A stretch of DNA of 64,000 bases from Paludibacteraceae bacterium (GCA_017443145.1 JAFSPA010000009.1:62001-126000), one strand, 5' to 3'; shown: positions 16,044-25,928, numbered from the stretch's first letter. The notes: a model not told the origin generated them from the sequence alone. A program made the numbers and translations.

Positions 16044-17531
16044 ATGAAAGTGAAAACTATCCTCTCCCTATTCGTTGCTATCGCAATGGTAGGTTCCATC
16101 CAAGCACAAGGACTGGGTGGCCTGATTCAACGTACTGCCACAAGCGCAGGCAACACGGCTATTGAAAAAGCGCGCATGGACGCCGGACACAACAACAGCA
16201 GCAACCAAACACAAACGCAAGCTGCTAAACCCGTAGGTAACGCAAAAATCTACTACGTTTCCAAAAACGGTTCCTCTCGTGGTGCAGACGGTCTGACTCC
16301 GGCTACTGCAAAGAAAGACATTCAAGCAGTTCTGAACATCATCAAAGAGAACGGTGACAACGGCGCTGTCGTTCGCGTAGGCGAAGGTAACTTCCTCGGC
16401 TACACTAACCAAGGTTACATTGAGATTTATAACTTCATCACCCTCGAAGGTGGCTGGAATGAAGATTTCACAGAGCGTGACCCGTTCAAATACATCACCC
16501 GTATTCAACCGGGCGAAGAGCAACGTGGTACGAATGGTTCAAAGGGTATGATTACCACCTCCCGCGACCTGGATGTAGCTACATCGAAGACTCCGCAAGG
16601 CACACTCATTATTGACGGTATCATGCTGGATATGGGTCTGGAGAACTTCTATAAACCCAATAACCCGAATGATGAGCGCAACGGTTGCCCATCGGCTGCG
16701 TTTGAGACCGGTCGTATGGAAGACGCTACTCCTCCGCAAATCCAACACCAGATTTTCCACTCCGACGGTGCTATTGCCGGTAACGTGATTATCCGTAACT
16801 GTCTCATCGCCAACAGTACCTATTTCGGTCTGCAATTCAACACTCGCTGCGGCGAAATCGAGATTTACAACAACGTAATCATCTCAAACCGTTACGGCGG
16901 CGTTCGCATCGACGGTTGGGACAAAGACGGTAAAGCTTCGCACGTGAACTTCCACCACAACACGGTTGCCTTCAGCTGGTGCCGCGACAAATACATGGAA
17001 GATATGGGTTATGGCTATGAGTTCATGAACAAAGTGAACGGTGATGTACACCACAACATCTTCATCGGTAACAACTACGCAGCTGTTGCACGTACCCGCA
17101 TCGATACCAAAGAGTACGAGGCTATCAAGAAAACCAACCTCTACGACAACTACTTCTTCCTCAACGCAGCTGACCTGCAACTCCCGTCCAGAGGTGGAGG
17201 TAAATGGACCAATATCAAATGCTCCGATATCGAAGATATGGTTGATGAGCAGACTCTTCCGAAGGCAGAGAACAACAAAGAGCTGCCTGGCGATGCTCCT
17301 GTGCTCAAAGCAATGGACCAAGAATACCTCAAAGCATTTGCTAACCTGAAAGTTATCTCTGAGTCGCAAAACTTCAACCCGAACTCCGCTTCCAACCAGT
17401 TCCGTCAAGCTATGGGTATGAACATGCAAGGTTCTGAAACCCGTCGCGTTTCGATGTATGGAAACCGCTATAACTTCGACAAAGCAATGCAACTCTTCGG
17501 AGCTATGCCTGGTTACGGCGCACAGAAGTAA
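16044..17531 (+). CDS. Secreted right-handed parallel beta-helix protein
   Basis: The 495-residue protein has a signal peptide (MKVKTILSLFVAIAMVGSIQ, cleavage near AQG), a linker rich in Gln/Asn/Ser, then from about residue 70 a pectate-lyase-like beta-helix: IYYVSKNGSSRGADGLTPATA is the DUF1565-type entry (core VSKNGSSRGADGLTP), followed by coils such as VIIRNCLIANS, IEIYNNVIISNRYGGVRI and VNFHHNTVAFSW. Such folds bind or cleave polysaccharide; no catalytic residue can be assigned. The C-terminal ~90 residues leave the helix. It has its own promoter and no obvious sorting tail. Confidence 0.82.
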   Translation: MKVKTILSLFVAIAMVGSIQAQGLGGLIQRTATSAGNTAIEKARMDAGHNNSSNQTQTQAAKPVGNAKIYYVSKNGSSRGADGLTPATAKKDIQAVLNIIKENGDNGAVVRVGEGNFLGYTNQGYIEIYNFITLEGGWNEDFTERDPFKYITRIQPGEEQRGTNGSKGMITTSRDLDVATSKTPQGTLIIDGIMLDMGLENFYKPNNPNDERNGCPSAAFETGRMEDATPPQIQHQIFHSDGAIAGNVIIRNCLIANSTYFGLQFNTRCGEIEIYNNVIISNRYGGVRIDGWDKDGKASHVNFHHNTVAFSWCRDKYMEDMGYGYEFMNKVNGDVHHNIFIGNNYAAVARTRIDTKEYEAIKKTNLYDNYFFLNAADLQLPSRGGGKWTNIKCSDIEDMVDEQTLPKAENNKELPGDAPVLKAMDQEYLKAFANLKVISESQNFNPNSASNQFRQAMGMNMQGSETRRVSMYGNRYNFDKAMQLFGAMPGYGAQK

Positions 17532-17543
17532 TACGAATAACTT

Positions 17544-17590
17544 TCAGCAATCAGTTATCAGTGGCCAGCCTGCTGATAACTGATTGCTGA
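17544..17590. terminator. 18-bp perfect inverted repeat after the beta-helix gene
   Basis: The arms 17544-17561 and 17573-17590 are perfectly complementary around an 11-base loop (arm core AGCAATCAGTTATCAG). No U-run follows, so it could be a processing or stability hairpin rather than an intrinsic terminator. A second small palindrome, AATTAAAA-C-TTTTAATT (17598-17614), lies directly before the next ATG. Confidence 0.6.
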
Positions 17591-17615
17591 TAAAAACAAT
17601 TAAAACTTTTAATTT

Positions 17616-18626
17616 ATGAAGAAACTTTTATCAATTTTCGCTGCCATCCTTTTTGCAGGCAGCATGTTCGCCGCTGAATATTGCCAAGTAAGCGGACCTG
17701 GCGACATTAAATTCAAAGCCAGCAGGATTATCGAAGGAACCAACAACGCCGTCCTCGTCTTAGTAACTAATCCAGAGTGGTTGGAGGAAACAGAACCCTC
17801 TTCAAACGGTACGCAAATAGGAATTCAATTTATTCCTAAACAAGGCACACTTACCGACCTCAGAGGAGCCTACGACCTCTCCGAAATAGACTACGTCGGC
17901 GATGTGATAGCAATCATCAAAACCGGTTCTGTAATCGAAAACTATAAGGCTAAAACCGGTACCTTCGGCATCTGGGCTAACGAAGATGAAGACGCATACG
18001 ATTTCGAGTATGACCTTACTTTCATCATGGATGACAATGAACCCTACAACGTCTCTGGATATGTGTACGACATCTGCTCCGAGGATATCAATATCAAATA
18101 CTGCCCTGTAACCAGCGAAGCAACCGAGGCAGAGTTCGACTTTGTCGCTGCTGAAATCAGTGGAGACGAAACGGAACTTGAAATAGCAGCAGCCACCTCG
18201 CCTAATTCACTCCTTCCAGGCTACACGGTTGCTGGCTCTCGGGTGGTATTCAAACCCGCTTTCAAAAACCGTAAAGACTTAAGAGGCACATACGCTATCA
18301 GCGATACGAAAAATAACGTCAATTTAACTATCTATGATAGCGGATCACCTCTCGATTTTACACCTGCAGGATCGTTCACTATTGTGCTCAATGCCAATAA
18401 GACAACATACGACCTGAATTATAACTTCACGGTCACTGTCGGTAGCGAAACACAGAAATTCAACGGCAAAATCAAAGGAATCTGCGATAGCGAAATGGAT
18501 ATTGAGCAAGCTATTGAGAACGTCTCTGCCCAAAAAGTGAACGGCAATAAGATCCTCCGCAATGGACACCTCTTCATCGAGCACCATGGACATCTCTACA
18601 ACGCTAACGGTATTCAAATCCAATAA
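17616..18626 (+). CDS. Secreted protein with shared C-terminal tail
   Basis: A 336-residue exported protein with signal peptide (MKKLLSIFAAILFAGSMFAA). The mature part consists of two similar beta-rich halves: residues ~25-155 and ~165-300 both hold a sequence of the type F-x-P-x-x-x-x-R/L-DLRG-x-Y-x-(I/L)S and a YDL/Y-x-YDLTF strand, suggesting an internal duplication. The final ~30 residues (ILRNGHLFIEHHGHLYNANG) resemble the end of the giant protein at 25929-35498. That tail looks like a degenerate Bacteroidetes C-terminal sorting signal. The function is unknown. No promoter boxes are visible in the 84-base gap before it. Confidence 0.75.
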   Translation: MKKLLSIFAAILFAGSMFAAEYCQVSGPGDIKFKASRIIEGTNNAVLVLVTNPEWLEETEPSSNGTQIGIQFIPKQGTLTDLRGAYDLSEIDYVGDVIAIIKTGSVIENYKAKTGTFGIWANEDEDAYDFEYDLTFIMDDNEPYNVSGYVYDICSEDINIKYCPVTSEATEAEFDFVAAEISGDETELEIAAATSPNSLLPGYTVAGSRVVFKPAFKNRKDLRGTYAISDTKNNVNLTIYDSGSPLDFTPAGSFTIVLNANKTTYDLNYNFTVTVGSETQKFNGKIKGICDSEMDIEQAIENVSAQKVNGNKILRNGHLFIEHHGHLYNANGIQIQ

Positions 18627-18655
18627 GCGCATCTAAGAGAAACTAAACACTCTAA

Positions 18656-18689
18656 AAAAATGCGGTTTTCTTAAGAAGGCCGCATTTTT
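18656..18689 (+). terminator. Intrinsic terminator before the efflux operon
   Basis: AAAAATGCGG (18656-18665) pairs with CCGCATTTTT (18680-18689), ending in a T-run. Only 16 bases separate it from the ATG of the adaptor gene. Confidence 0.82.
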
Positions 18690-18705
18690 AAAACAATTAA
18701 TCCAT

Positions 18706-19791
18706 ATGAAAAAATCATTACATTGTTTCATCGCGTTGGCCACCTTGCTGTTCGCTGGCTGCGGACCGAAAGTACCGCAAACAACGCCAACTTCCTATGC
18801 AACGCTTACCGTAGCTAAATCCGACATCACCGTTCCCCTCAAATACAGCGCAACACTCAAAGGTACAAACGACGTAACCATCAAACCGCAAATAAGCGGA
18901 CAATTGATGGAAATACACATCACCGAAGGACAACAAGTGAAGAAAGGAGATGTGCTCTTCCATATTGATGACCGCGACGCGAAGTTAGAGTTAGAGGTTG
19001 CAGAAGCAAATCTTTTATCCGCTGAAGCCGCTGAAAGCAGTGCAAAATTGGAGTACGAGAGCAATAAAAACCTCTATGAGAAAGGTATCGTGAGCAAGTA
19101 TGTGTTAGTAAATGCTGAAAACACCTACAAACAGTCTCAAGCTTCAGTGGCGCAATTTAAGGCAACTGCCAACCGCGCACGTGTGAACTTGGGCTATTGT
19201 ACCATCACTTCCCCCGTAGCGGGTGTCATCGGTTCTATTCCCGTCTTTGCAGGAGACCAAGTCAACACCGGAACCTATCTAACCATGGTTAGTGGCAATG
19301 CACAGATGTTCGCAGAGTTTTCCGTCAACGAGTCGGTATTGGCAGAACGTGAGACACACGAGCATGTGAGTAATCTCTTGGATAAGTTTCCCGACGTGAC
19401 CTTCGTGTTTAAAAACGGATCAGAGTATCCGATAAAGGGCCGTATCACCAGTATTACCGGAATGGTGGACCGTACGACAGGTACCTTGACTTGCAAGGCT
19501 ACGTTCCCAAACCCGGACGGAGGCTTGTATTCGGGTATTCAAGGAACCGTCGTTATTCCGTACAGTGCCAACAATGTAATAGTCATTCCGCAAAACGCCG
19601 TAGTTAGACTACAAGACAAATCACTGGTCTATCAAGTCGCGGCCGATAGTTGCGCGTATAGCACTATCGTCCAAACAGTAAGTTTCAATAGCGACAGAGA
19701 CCTCGTCGTAACGGATGGACTCGAAGTCGGAGACGTCATCGTCGTTGAAGGTGCCAATAACCTCGTAGAAGGACAAAGAGTGCTTTTCTAA
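18706..19791 (+). CDS. RND efflux periplasmic adaptor (membrane fusion) lipoprotein
   Basis: A 361-residue AcrA/MexA-type adaptor. The lipobox LLFAGC places the lipid on Cys19. The barrel-sandwich halves are visible as TIKPQISGQLMEIHITEGQQVKKGDVLFHID (core GQLMEIHITEGQQVKKGD) and YCTITSPVAGVIGS, with an alpha-helical hairpin between (about residues 85-145), followed by beta-barrel and membrane-proximal domains. It links the inner membrane pump to the outer membrane channel. The pump gene follows after 10 bases, in a complete three-gene RND operon. No promoter is visible between the terminator hairpin and the ATG. Confidence 0.9.
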   Translation: MKKSLHCFIALATLLFAGCGPKVPQTTPTSYATLTVAKSDITVPLKYSATLKGTNDVTIKPQISGQLMEIHITEGQQVKKGDVLFHIDDRDAKLELEVAEANLLSAEAAESSAKLEYESNKNLYEKGIVSKYVLVNAENTYKQSQASVAQFKATANRARVNLGYCTITSPVAGVIGSIPVFAGDQVNTGTYLTMVSGNAQMFAEFSVNESVLAERETHEHVSNLLDKFPDVTFVFKNGSEYPIKGRITSITGMVDRTTGTLTCKATFPNPDGGLYSGIQGTVVIPYSANNVIVIPQNAVVRLQDKSLVYQVAADSCAYSTIVQTVSFNSDRDLVVTDGLEVGDVIVVEGANNLVEGQRVLF

Positions 19792-19801
19792 ATCGAAAAC
19801 T

Positions 19802-22800
19802 ATGGCAAAAGGCAATATCTTTATATCCAAACATGTGATGGCGTGCGCGATAGCTATCGTCATCTTACTCGTCGGATTCATCTGTCTCAAAAGCCTTTCG
19901 GTGGAGCAATATCCCAATATAGCTCCTCCGAGTGTGCAGGTAGCTACTGCCTATTCGGGCGCTGACGCCAATACCGTGATGAAATCCGTCATCCAACCGC
20001 TCGAGGAACAAATCAACGGCGTGCAAGACATGACCTATATGACTGCTACCGCCTCTTCGACAGGTGAAGTGTCCATCATGGTCTATTTCAAGCAAGGAAC
20101 AGATCCCGACATGGCAACCGTCAATGTACAGAACCGCGTGTCGCAAGCGGAGTCTCTACTGCCAAGCGATGTGACGCAAGTCGGCGTGACGGTTAGTAAA
20201 ATGCAAAACAGTATCCTGCAAATCGCCGGACTCAAATCCACCGACGGCAAGTACGACGATAACTTCATCTCTAACTTTATCGACATCAACGTCAAACCGC
20301 GTATTATGCGTATCACGGGTGTAGGTGATGTGAACAACCTCGGTAACACCTACGCCTTGCGCGTTTGGCTCAAACCCGACGTAATGGCGCAGTACGGACT
20401 GACACCCGACGATATATCGTACGCTATCAGCTCGCAGAGTTTCGTATCGTCCACCGGTACACTCGGCCAACAGTCGGAAAATGCCTACCAATACCCTATG
20501 GAGTACAAAGGTACGCTCAAGTCGATTGAGGAGTTCAACCATATAGTTCTTCGCTCCGGAGAAAGCGGCAACTTGCTATACCTGGAGGATGTGGCGGATG
20601 TGGAAATAGGCGCTAAGAGTTACACCATGAGTTCGTCTATTGACGGCCAACCGGGTGTGTTCTATATCATCAACCAAGCTCCGGGGGCAAATGCCACCGA
20701 GGTGAACAATAAGATTGAAAAACTCTACGAGCAACTCACACCTACACTGCCTGCAGGACTCGAGTTTGTCGTGCTGGAGACATCGAACGACTTCCTCAAT
20801 GCCGCGATTTACAATGTCGTAGAGACACTTATCATCGCTATTCTGCTCGTGATTATAGTCGTCTATTTCTTCCTGCAGAACTGGAAAGCGACACTTATTC
20901 CGTCAATATCGATTATTGTGTCCCTGCTCGGCACATTTGCTATTGTGATGGTGGCGGGTTTCTCACTCAATATCCTCACCCTCTTTGCGTTGGTACTGGC
21001 CATCGGAACGGTCGTCGATGATGCGATTGTCGTCGTCGAGGCGGTGATGGCGAAGCTCGAAACAGGCAAGATGAAAGGAACACCCAAAGACAAAGCCGTA
21101 CAGGCAACACGCGAAGCTATGAGCGAGGTGTCCGTAGCCGTTATCTCATGTACGCTCGTCTTCATGGCGGTGTTCATACCTGTCACCTTCATGAGTGGAA
21201 CATCCGGAACTTTCTTTACCCAGTTCGGTATTACCATCGCCGGTTCCGTAGGTCTGTCCTGCGTCAGCGCACTCGTACTATGTCCTGCCCTGTGCGTACT
21301 GCTGATGCGACCAAACGATGAGTCGCAAACCCAGGGTAAGAAATGGAAAGGCTTTGATTATTACACCAAAGTGGCGTACGATGCTGCCTACAATGCCGTT
21401 CTCGGCAAATACAAAGGCGCTATAGCTAAATATATCAAGCGTCCGTGGGTATCCTTCCTGTTATTAGCCTGTGCGGCTGTCCTGTTCGTTATCTTCATGC
21501 GCGTTATGCCGTCAGGTCTGGTGCCGCAGGAAGACCAAGGTGTTATCATGTGTGAGGTGCGTGCACCCGAAGGAGCTACGCTTCATGAAACGGAAGAAAT
21601 AATGAAACAGGTCGAAGAGAAAGTGAAAGCCATTCCGGAAATGGAGAGTTACGGTATCTGTAGCGGATACGGTATGATATCATCCGCCGGTTCAAGCTTC
21701 GCTACACTCATTATTCGTCTTAAGAACTGGGAAGACCGTCCTGGATTCGAACACTATATCGACCTGATTATCTATAAGTTCTATCTGGACTGCCAGAATA
21801 TCCATAACGCCAAAGTGCTGCCCTTCCAGATGCCGCAGATTCCGGGATATGGTACATCGAACAGTATTGACCTTCAGGTGCAGGATAAGAGTGACGGAGA
21901 CATGTCGGACTTCGGTAACAAAACCAATGCTTTCCTCGCTAAACTGCAACAGCGTCCCGAGATATCCAGTGCCATGTCCACGTATTCGGAGCGCTATCCT
22001 AAGTTCAAGGTCGAAGTGGATCCTATTCAGTGTAACCGTGCCGGCACATCCGCCAGAGCCGTACTCAGTACACTCGGCGCGTACTGCGGAGGTTCCTACG
22101 TAGGTAACTTCAACCAGTTCAGTAAAATCTACCGCATCCTCGTCGGCGCTGCTCCTGAATATCGTCTCGATCCGTCTTCGTTGAATAATATGTATATTAA
22201 GGTGGCTGACGGTAAGATGGCGCCACTCTCGCAGTTCGTCACCCTCAAAGAGATTGTCGGTTCGTCATCGCTCAAGCACTTCAACCTCTTCCAGACCATT
22301 GCCTGCTCCGTCACACCAGCTAACGGTTACTCGGATAGCCAAGCGCAGCAAGCAATAGCGGAGGTGTTCAGAGAGACGATGCCTACCTATTGTGCTTACG
22401 AATACGGCGGTATGTCGCGTGAGGTGGCAGAGAGTTCGCAGAGTAATATGACTGTGCTCATTTACGGCATCTGCGTCATCCTCATTTACCTCATCCTCGG
22501 TTCGCTCTATAACAGCTGGATCACGCCGTTTGCCGTGCTCTTATCCGTTCCGTTTGGTCTGATGGGTTCCTTCCTCTTCTCATGGATTGGATACAAGATG
22601 GGACTGCCCGGTATGGAGAACAATATCTACTTGCAAACGGGTGTCATCATGCTTATCGGCTTGCTCGCTAAGACAGCCATTCTTATTACAGAGTTTGCTG
22701 CCGAGCGGCGCGCACAAGGTATGTCTATTGTGGAGGCTGCACTCGAGGCATCGCGCGAACGCTTACGCCCAATCCTCATGACCGTTATCACGATGATTGT

Positions 22801-23002
22801 CGGTATGTTACCGCTCGTGTTCTCAGGCGGTGCAGGAGCAAACGGTAACCGTGCTCTCGCGCTCGGCGTGGTAGGTGGTATGAGTATCGGAACACTCGCA
22901 CTCGTCTTCGTCGTTCCAGCTTTCTTCATCGTCTTCCAGACACTCGAGGAGAAAATCAGCGGAACACCCGTCGCTAAAGAAGAAAAGGAGGTAGAGAAAT
23001 GA
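19802..23002 (+). CDS. RND multidrug efflux pump, inner membrane subunit (AcrB/MexB family)
   Basis: The 1066-residue product has the HAE1 layout: TM1 near residues 12-30, a large periplasmic loop, TM2-6, a second loop and TM8-12. Signatures are SVEQYPNIAPPSV at the start, GVQDMTYMTATAS, the proton-relay Asp pair in GTVVDDAIVVVEAV, and GLLAKTAILITEFA in the second half. It uses proton import to drive export of hydrophobic compounds through a trimer. The stop overlaps the start of the outer-membrane factor by 4 bases (ATGA). The substrate range cannot be read from sequence. Confidence 0.95.
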   Translation: MAKGNIFISKHVMACAIAIVILLVGFICLKSLSVEQYPNIAPPSVQVATAYSGADANTVMKSVIQPLEEQINGVQDMTYMTATASSTGEVSIMVYFKQGTDPDMATVNVQNRVSQAESLLPSDVTQVGVTVSKMQNSILQIAGLKSTDGKYDDNFISNFIDINVKPRIMRITGVGDVNNLGNTYALRVWLKPDVMAQYGLTPDDISYAISSQSFVSSTGTLGQQSENAYQYPMEYKGTLKSIEEFNHIVLRSGESGNLLYLEDVADVEIGAKSYTMSSSIDGQPGVFYIINQAPGANATEVNNKIEKLYEQLTPTLPAGLEFVVLETSNDFLNAAIYNVVETLIIAILLVIIVVYFFLQNWKATLIPSISIIVSLLGTFAIVMVAGFSLNILTLFALVLAIGTVVDDAIVVVEAVMAKLETGKMKGTPKDKAVQATREAMSEVSVAVISCTLVFMAVFIPVTFMSGTSGTFFTQFGITIAGSVGLSCVSALVLCPALCVLLMRPNDESQTQGKKWKGFDYYTKVAYDAAYNAVLGKYKGAIAKYIKRPWVSFLLLACAAVLFVIFMRVMPSGLVPQEDQGVIMCEVRAPEGATLHETEEIMKQVEEKVKAIPEMESYGICSGYGMISSAGSSFATLIIRLKNWEDRPGFEHYIDLIIYKFYLDCQNIHNAKVLPFQMPQIPGYGTSNSIDLQVQDKSDGDMSDFGNKTNAFLAKLQQRPEISSAMSTYSERYPKFKVEVDPIQCNRAGTSARAVLSTLGAYCGGSYVGNFNQFSKIYRILVGAAPEYRLDPSSLNNMYIKVADGKMAPLSQFVTLKEIVGSSSLKHFNLFQTIACSVTPANGYSDSQAQQAIAEVFRETMPTYCAYEYGGMSREVAESSQSNMTVLIYGICVILIYLILGSLYNSWITPFAVLLSVPFGLMGSFLFSWIGYKMGLPGMENNIYLQTGVIMLIGLLAKTAILITEFAAERRAQGMSIVEAALEASRERLRPILMTVITMIVGMLPLVFSGGAGANGNRALALGVVGGMSIGTLALVFVVPAFFIVFQTLEEKISGTPVAKEEKEVEK

Positions 23003-24378
23003 AAAAATACATCGTTATCATACTATTCGGCTTCGTGCTAAGTTCTTGCGGTATTTACGGCAAGTACAAGCATAGTGATGAACTGAAGGACCGTACCGAC
23101 CAAATCACGCCTACACTCTTCGGCGACACGATTCCTACCGACTCGGTCCAGATAGCCGCTATCTCTTGGCGCGAGTTCTTCACAGACCCGCTTCTGCAGC
23201 AACTCATTGACTCGGCTCTGGCACGCAATACCGACCTCTATTCGGCACGTATAGCCATCGAGCAGTCACAAGCTTCGCTCAAAGCTGCCAAACTCGGTTT
23301 CCTGCCCTCCTTCAGTCTTGCACCACAAGGCAGTTGGAGCTGGAACAACAGCAGCAACGCTTGGTCGCACTCCTATGCTGCCAACCTGCAGATGAACTGG
23401 GACCTCGACCTATTTGGTGCCAACCTCAATGCGATGCGCAAGTCCAAAACTGTGCTGCAACAGGCGGAGTACAACAAGCTTGCCACACAAGCCAATCTCA
23501 TCTCTACCGTCGCGCAGCAGTACCTCATGCTACAGCTACTCGACCGAGAACTGGAGATTCTTATCAACACCGATAGCCTCTGGGAAACGTCACTCGAGAC
23601 CGAACGGGCGCTCTTCGAGAACGGACAAGCCTACTCGACAGCCGTCAACCAAATGGAGAACTCGTCCCTCGGCGTCAAAACACAGATTATCGATGCTAAA
23701 CGCCAAATACGCAGTACAGAGAATGCCATCTGCAGAATCTTGGCTATCACGCCCAGACATATCGAGCGCAACGCTTGGGATGCTTACGAACTGCCGGAAC
23801 GCATCTCTACAGGCGTGCCTGCACAGATGCTGGAACTCCGACCGGATATCCAATTGGCAGACAAGGCACTCGCCGAAGCGTTCTATAACACCAATGCCGC
23901 ACGATCCGCTTTCTTCCCGAAAATATCCCTGCAAGGTATTCTCGGTTGGGGCAATAACGGCGGTGTTATCGCTAATCCGGGAGCGCTGCTCTTCAATGCG
24001 CTTGCTTCACTCACGCAGCCTATTTTCCAGCACGGCAAACTGGTCGCACAGCTGAAAATCAGCAAGCTCTCCATGCAGGACCTACAGCAACAATACGTCC
24101 AAACCGTGATTAACGCTGGTAATGAGGTCAATGAGGCACTCGCGGACTGCCAGGCTGCCAAAGAGAAAGATGTCTATTACAAACGACAAGTCGAAGTGCT
24201 ACATGATGCATATGATGGCACCCACGAGCTCATGAACGCCGGTAAGGCTAACTACCTCGAAGTCCTCACCGCACAAGAGTCCCTCCTCTCCGCTCAACTT
24301 AACGAGGCAGAGAATATCTATAGCGGCACTCAAGCTCTCATCGCCCTCTACATCGCCCTCGGCGGCGCCACAAAATAG
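22999..24378 (+). CDS. RND efflux outer membrane factor lipoprotein (OprM/NodT type)
   Basis: The 459-residue protein is a TolC-like channel. The lipobox is VLSSCGIYGKY (Cys17). Two internally repeated halves contain long helices (SARIAIEQSQASLKAAKLG and RQVEVLHDAYDGTHELM region) and beta strands (LQMNWDLDLFG; LTQPIFQHGKLVAQL), as expected for the 12-strand trimeric barrel. It completes the tripartite pump with the two upstream genes. A strong bidirectional terminator follows. Confidence 0.93.
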   Translation: MKKYIVIILFGFVLSSCGIYGKYKHSDELKDRTDQITPTLFGDTIPTDSVQIAAISWREFFTDPLLQQLIDSALARNTDLYSARIAIEQSQASLKAAKLGFLPSFSLAPQGSWSWNNSSNAWSHSYAANLQMNWDLDLFGANLNAMRKSKTVLQQAEYNKLATQANLISTVAQQYLMLQLLDRELEILINTDSLWETSLETERALFENGQAYSTAVNQMENSSLGVKTQIIDAKRQIRSTENAICRILAITPRHIERNAWDAYELPERISTGVPAQMLELRPDIQLADKALAEAFYNTNAARSAFFPKISLQGILGWGNNGGVIANPGALLFNALASLTQPIFQHGKLVAQLKISKLSMQDLQQQYVQTVINAGNEVNEALADCQAAKEKDVYYKRQVEVLHDAYDGTHELMNAGKANYLEVLTAQESLLSAQLNEAENIYSGTQALIALYIALGGATK

Positions 24379-24394
24379 TCTGTAGTGCATACAA

Positions 24395-24430
24395 CAAAAG
24401 TGCAGCTTTTTCACGAAAGCTGCACTTTTG
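24395..24430. terminator. Bidirectional intrinsic terminator
   Basis: A perfect 15-bp stem (CAAAAGTGCAGCTTT, 24395-24409, with 24416-24430) around a 6-base loop sits between the convergent efflux operon and the ATPase gene. T-rich stretches lie on both sides, so it can serve both strands. Confidence 0.88.
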
Positions 24431-24438
24431 TTTGCGGA

Positions 24439-25626
24439 TTATCTAAATAACTGCTCAATATTCAGTGTCAGAAATTGCTCCAAGCTAAAGGCTTCTCCTC
24501 CGACGACCAATTCAACATCAGGATGGAACTGTTCACTAAAGATTGGTAAACCTTGATTATTCTGTCGTCTGCCACTCTTGACTTCTATGGCTACCAACTT
24601 CTTTGAAGATTGGAGAATAAAGTCCACTTCATTACCGTCATGACGCCAGAAATAGAGTTTGTACTCCAATCTATCTGCATGATTAATCAGATATGCGCCT
24701 ACGGCGGTTTCTACCCATCGTCCCCACTCTTGAGGATCTAAATACGCATCTTTAAAACACAAAGAACTTGTGGCACTTAATAGACCTGAATTATATACCT
24801 GATATTTGGGAACTGATTTATATTTACGTGCATCATCAGCGGCATACTGCTGCAAACCTGCCAGCAACTTGCTCTCATCCAATAGTTGCAAATAATTTGC
24901 TAAAGTTGTTGTGTTTCCCGCATCTTGCAGTTGTCCCAATATTTTATTGAAGGATAGCAATTCACCGGAATAAGAGCAACCAAGTAAGAACAGTTGGCGT
25001 AAAAGCGCTGGTTTGAGGACGCGCTTGGTTGTCAAAACATCCTTGGTAATCGCAGGTTCAATAATTGCATCATGCATATATTTGCGCCATCGTTTCTCAT
25101 CGTCAATGAGTGAAAACGCGCCTGGGTAACCACCATAATATACATACTGATTTAGTGTCATTCCGAACGCCTCGCGCATCTCATTATACGACCAGTGCTC
25201 CATTTCAATAATTTCATAGCGACCGGCAAGTGATTCATCAAGACCATCTTTAATTAGCAAGCGAGAAGAACCAAGTATAATCACTTTAATGTTGACATCG
25301 CGCATGGAGTCCGCATCCCATTCGGCCTTAACGACCTCACTCCAGTTGTCTAATTTGTGAATCTCGTCAATAACAAGTAGAAATTCGGGATAATTATTCA
25401 GTTGTAAGGCTTGCCTGGCTTGCTGCCATACATAGCGAATCCATGCAGGATTCTTATCCGGTGCTTCCTCTGCAGTGGTCAGCAGATGAGGGATGGTTAG
25501 CTCATTTACGACTTGCTTTACCATAGTTGATTTACCGACTTGCCGTGCACCTGCAACGACTTGAATAAACCGGCGTGGTTCGCCGATTCGAGAGAGTAAA
25601 ACGGATGCTTGTTGACGTTTAAACAT
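24439..25626 (-). CDS. AAA_14/DUF4143 family ATPase
   Basis: A 395-residue protein with an N-terminal P-loop domain (Walker A GARQVGKST, Walker B LLVIDEIHKL, sensor VIILGSSRL, GRYEIIEMEHWSYNEM) and a C-terminal DUF4143 region that ends with EVDFILQSSKKLVAIEVKSG, matching the active-site spacing of PD-(D/E)XK nuclease folds. These proteins are common, mobile-looking single genes of unknown role. The frame opens at 25653, but that is inside the -7 promoter box, so MFKRQQASVLL at 25626 is the start. It has its own promoter and is convergent with the efflux operon. Confidence 0.85.
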   Translation of the reverse strand: MFKRQQASVLLSRIGEPRRFIQVVAGARQVGKSTMVKQVVNELTIPHLLTTAEEAPDKNPAWIRYVWQQARQALQLNNYPEFLLVIDEIHKLDNWSEVVKAEWDADSMRDVNIKVIILGSSRLLIKDGLDESLAGRYEIIEMEHWSYNEMREAFGMTLNQYVYYGGYPGAFSLIDDEKRWRKYMHDAIIEPAITKDVLTTKRVLKPALLRQLFLLGCSYSGELLSFNKILGQLQDAGNTTTLANYLQLLDESKLLAGLQQYAADDARKYKSVPKYQVYNSGLLSATSSLCFKDAYLDPQEWGRWVETAVGAYLINHADRLEYKLYFWRHDGNEVDFILQSSKKLVAIEVKSGRRQNNQGLPIFSEQFHPDVELVVGGEAFSLEQFLTLNIEQLFR

Positions 25627-25650
25627 AATAGCACTTTTTAAAATTCGCTG

Positions 25651-25682
25651 CAAAGGTACAACAAATTCTCAATATATGCAAA
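25651..25682 (-). promoter_or_regulatory. Promoter of the AAA_14 ATPase gene
   Basis: Minus-strand TTTG (25679-25682), spacer 20, TACCTTTG (25651-25658), followed by GCAGC. Confidence 0.78.
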
Positions 25683-25777
25683 TAAAATTCGCAATTTGCG
25701 TCAAAAAAATTCTCAAAGTAGGACGTAAAAATTCTCAAAGTGCACCTTTGACACTTCAAAATTAACATAGTGAAATA

Positions 25778-25821
25778 ATACAAGTAGGATACAAGTAAGA
25801 TGCAAGCACAATACAAGTTTT
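25778..25821. repeat. 11-bp tandem array, 4 units
   Basis: Units ATACAAGTAGG, ATACAAGTAAG, ATGCAAGCACA and ATACAAGTTTT lie in tandem between the ATPase promoter and the end of the giant gene. In the same 275-base spacer ATTCTCAAAGT/ATTCTCAAAGT occurs twice at about 25709-25741 (25 bases apart). No gene is seen in it. Confidence 0.75.
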
Positions 25822-25869
25822 AGGAAATTCAAAAAGGGAACAAGGTGTTGGCGCTAAGATAGGTGGATA

Positions 25870-25902
25870 AATCGAGCCGTCTCGGTGTGAGGCGGCTCGA
25901 TT
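25870..25902 (-). terminator. Terminator of the giant surface protein gene
   Basis: AATCGAGCCG (25870-25879) pairs with CGGCTCGATT (25893-25902). On the minus strand it lies 27 bases after the stop at 25929. The following T-run is short. Confidence 0.7.
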
Positions 25903-25928
25903 CATGCAAATATTTCCTGCCAGCTGTA

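Noticed and set aside
25619..25816. 65-residue minus-strand frame upstream of the ATPase
   Set aside because: It spans the promoter and spacer and has no gene-like features.
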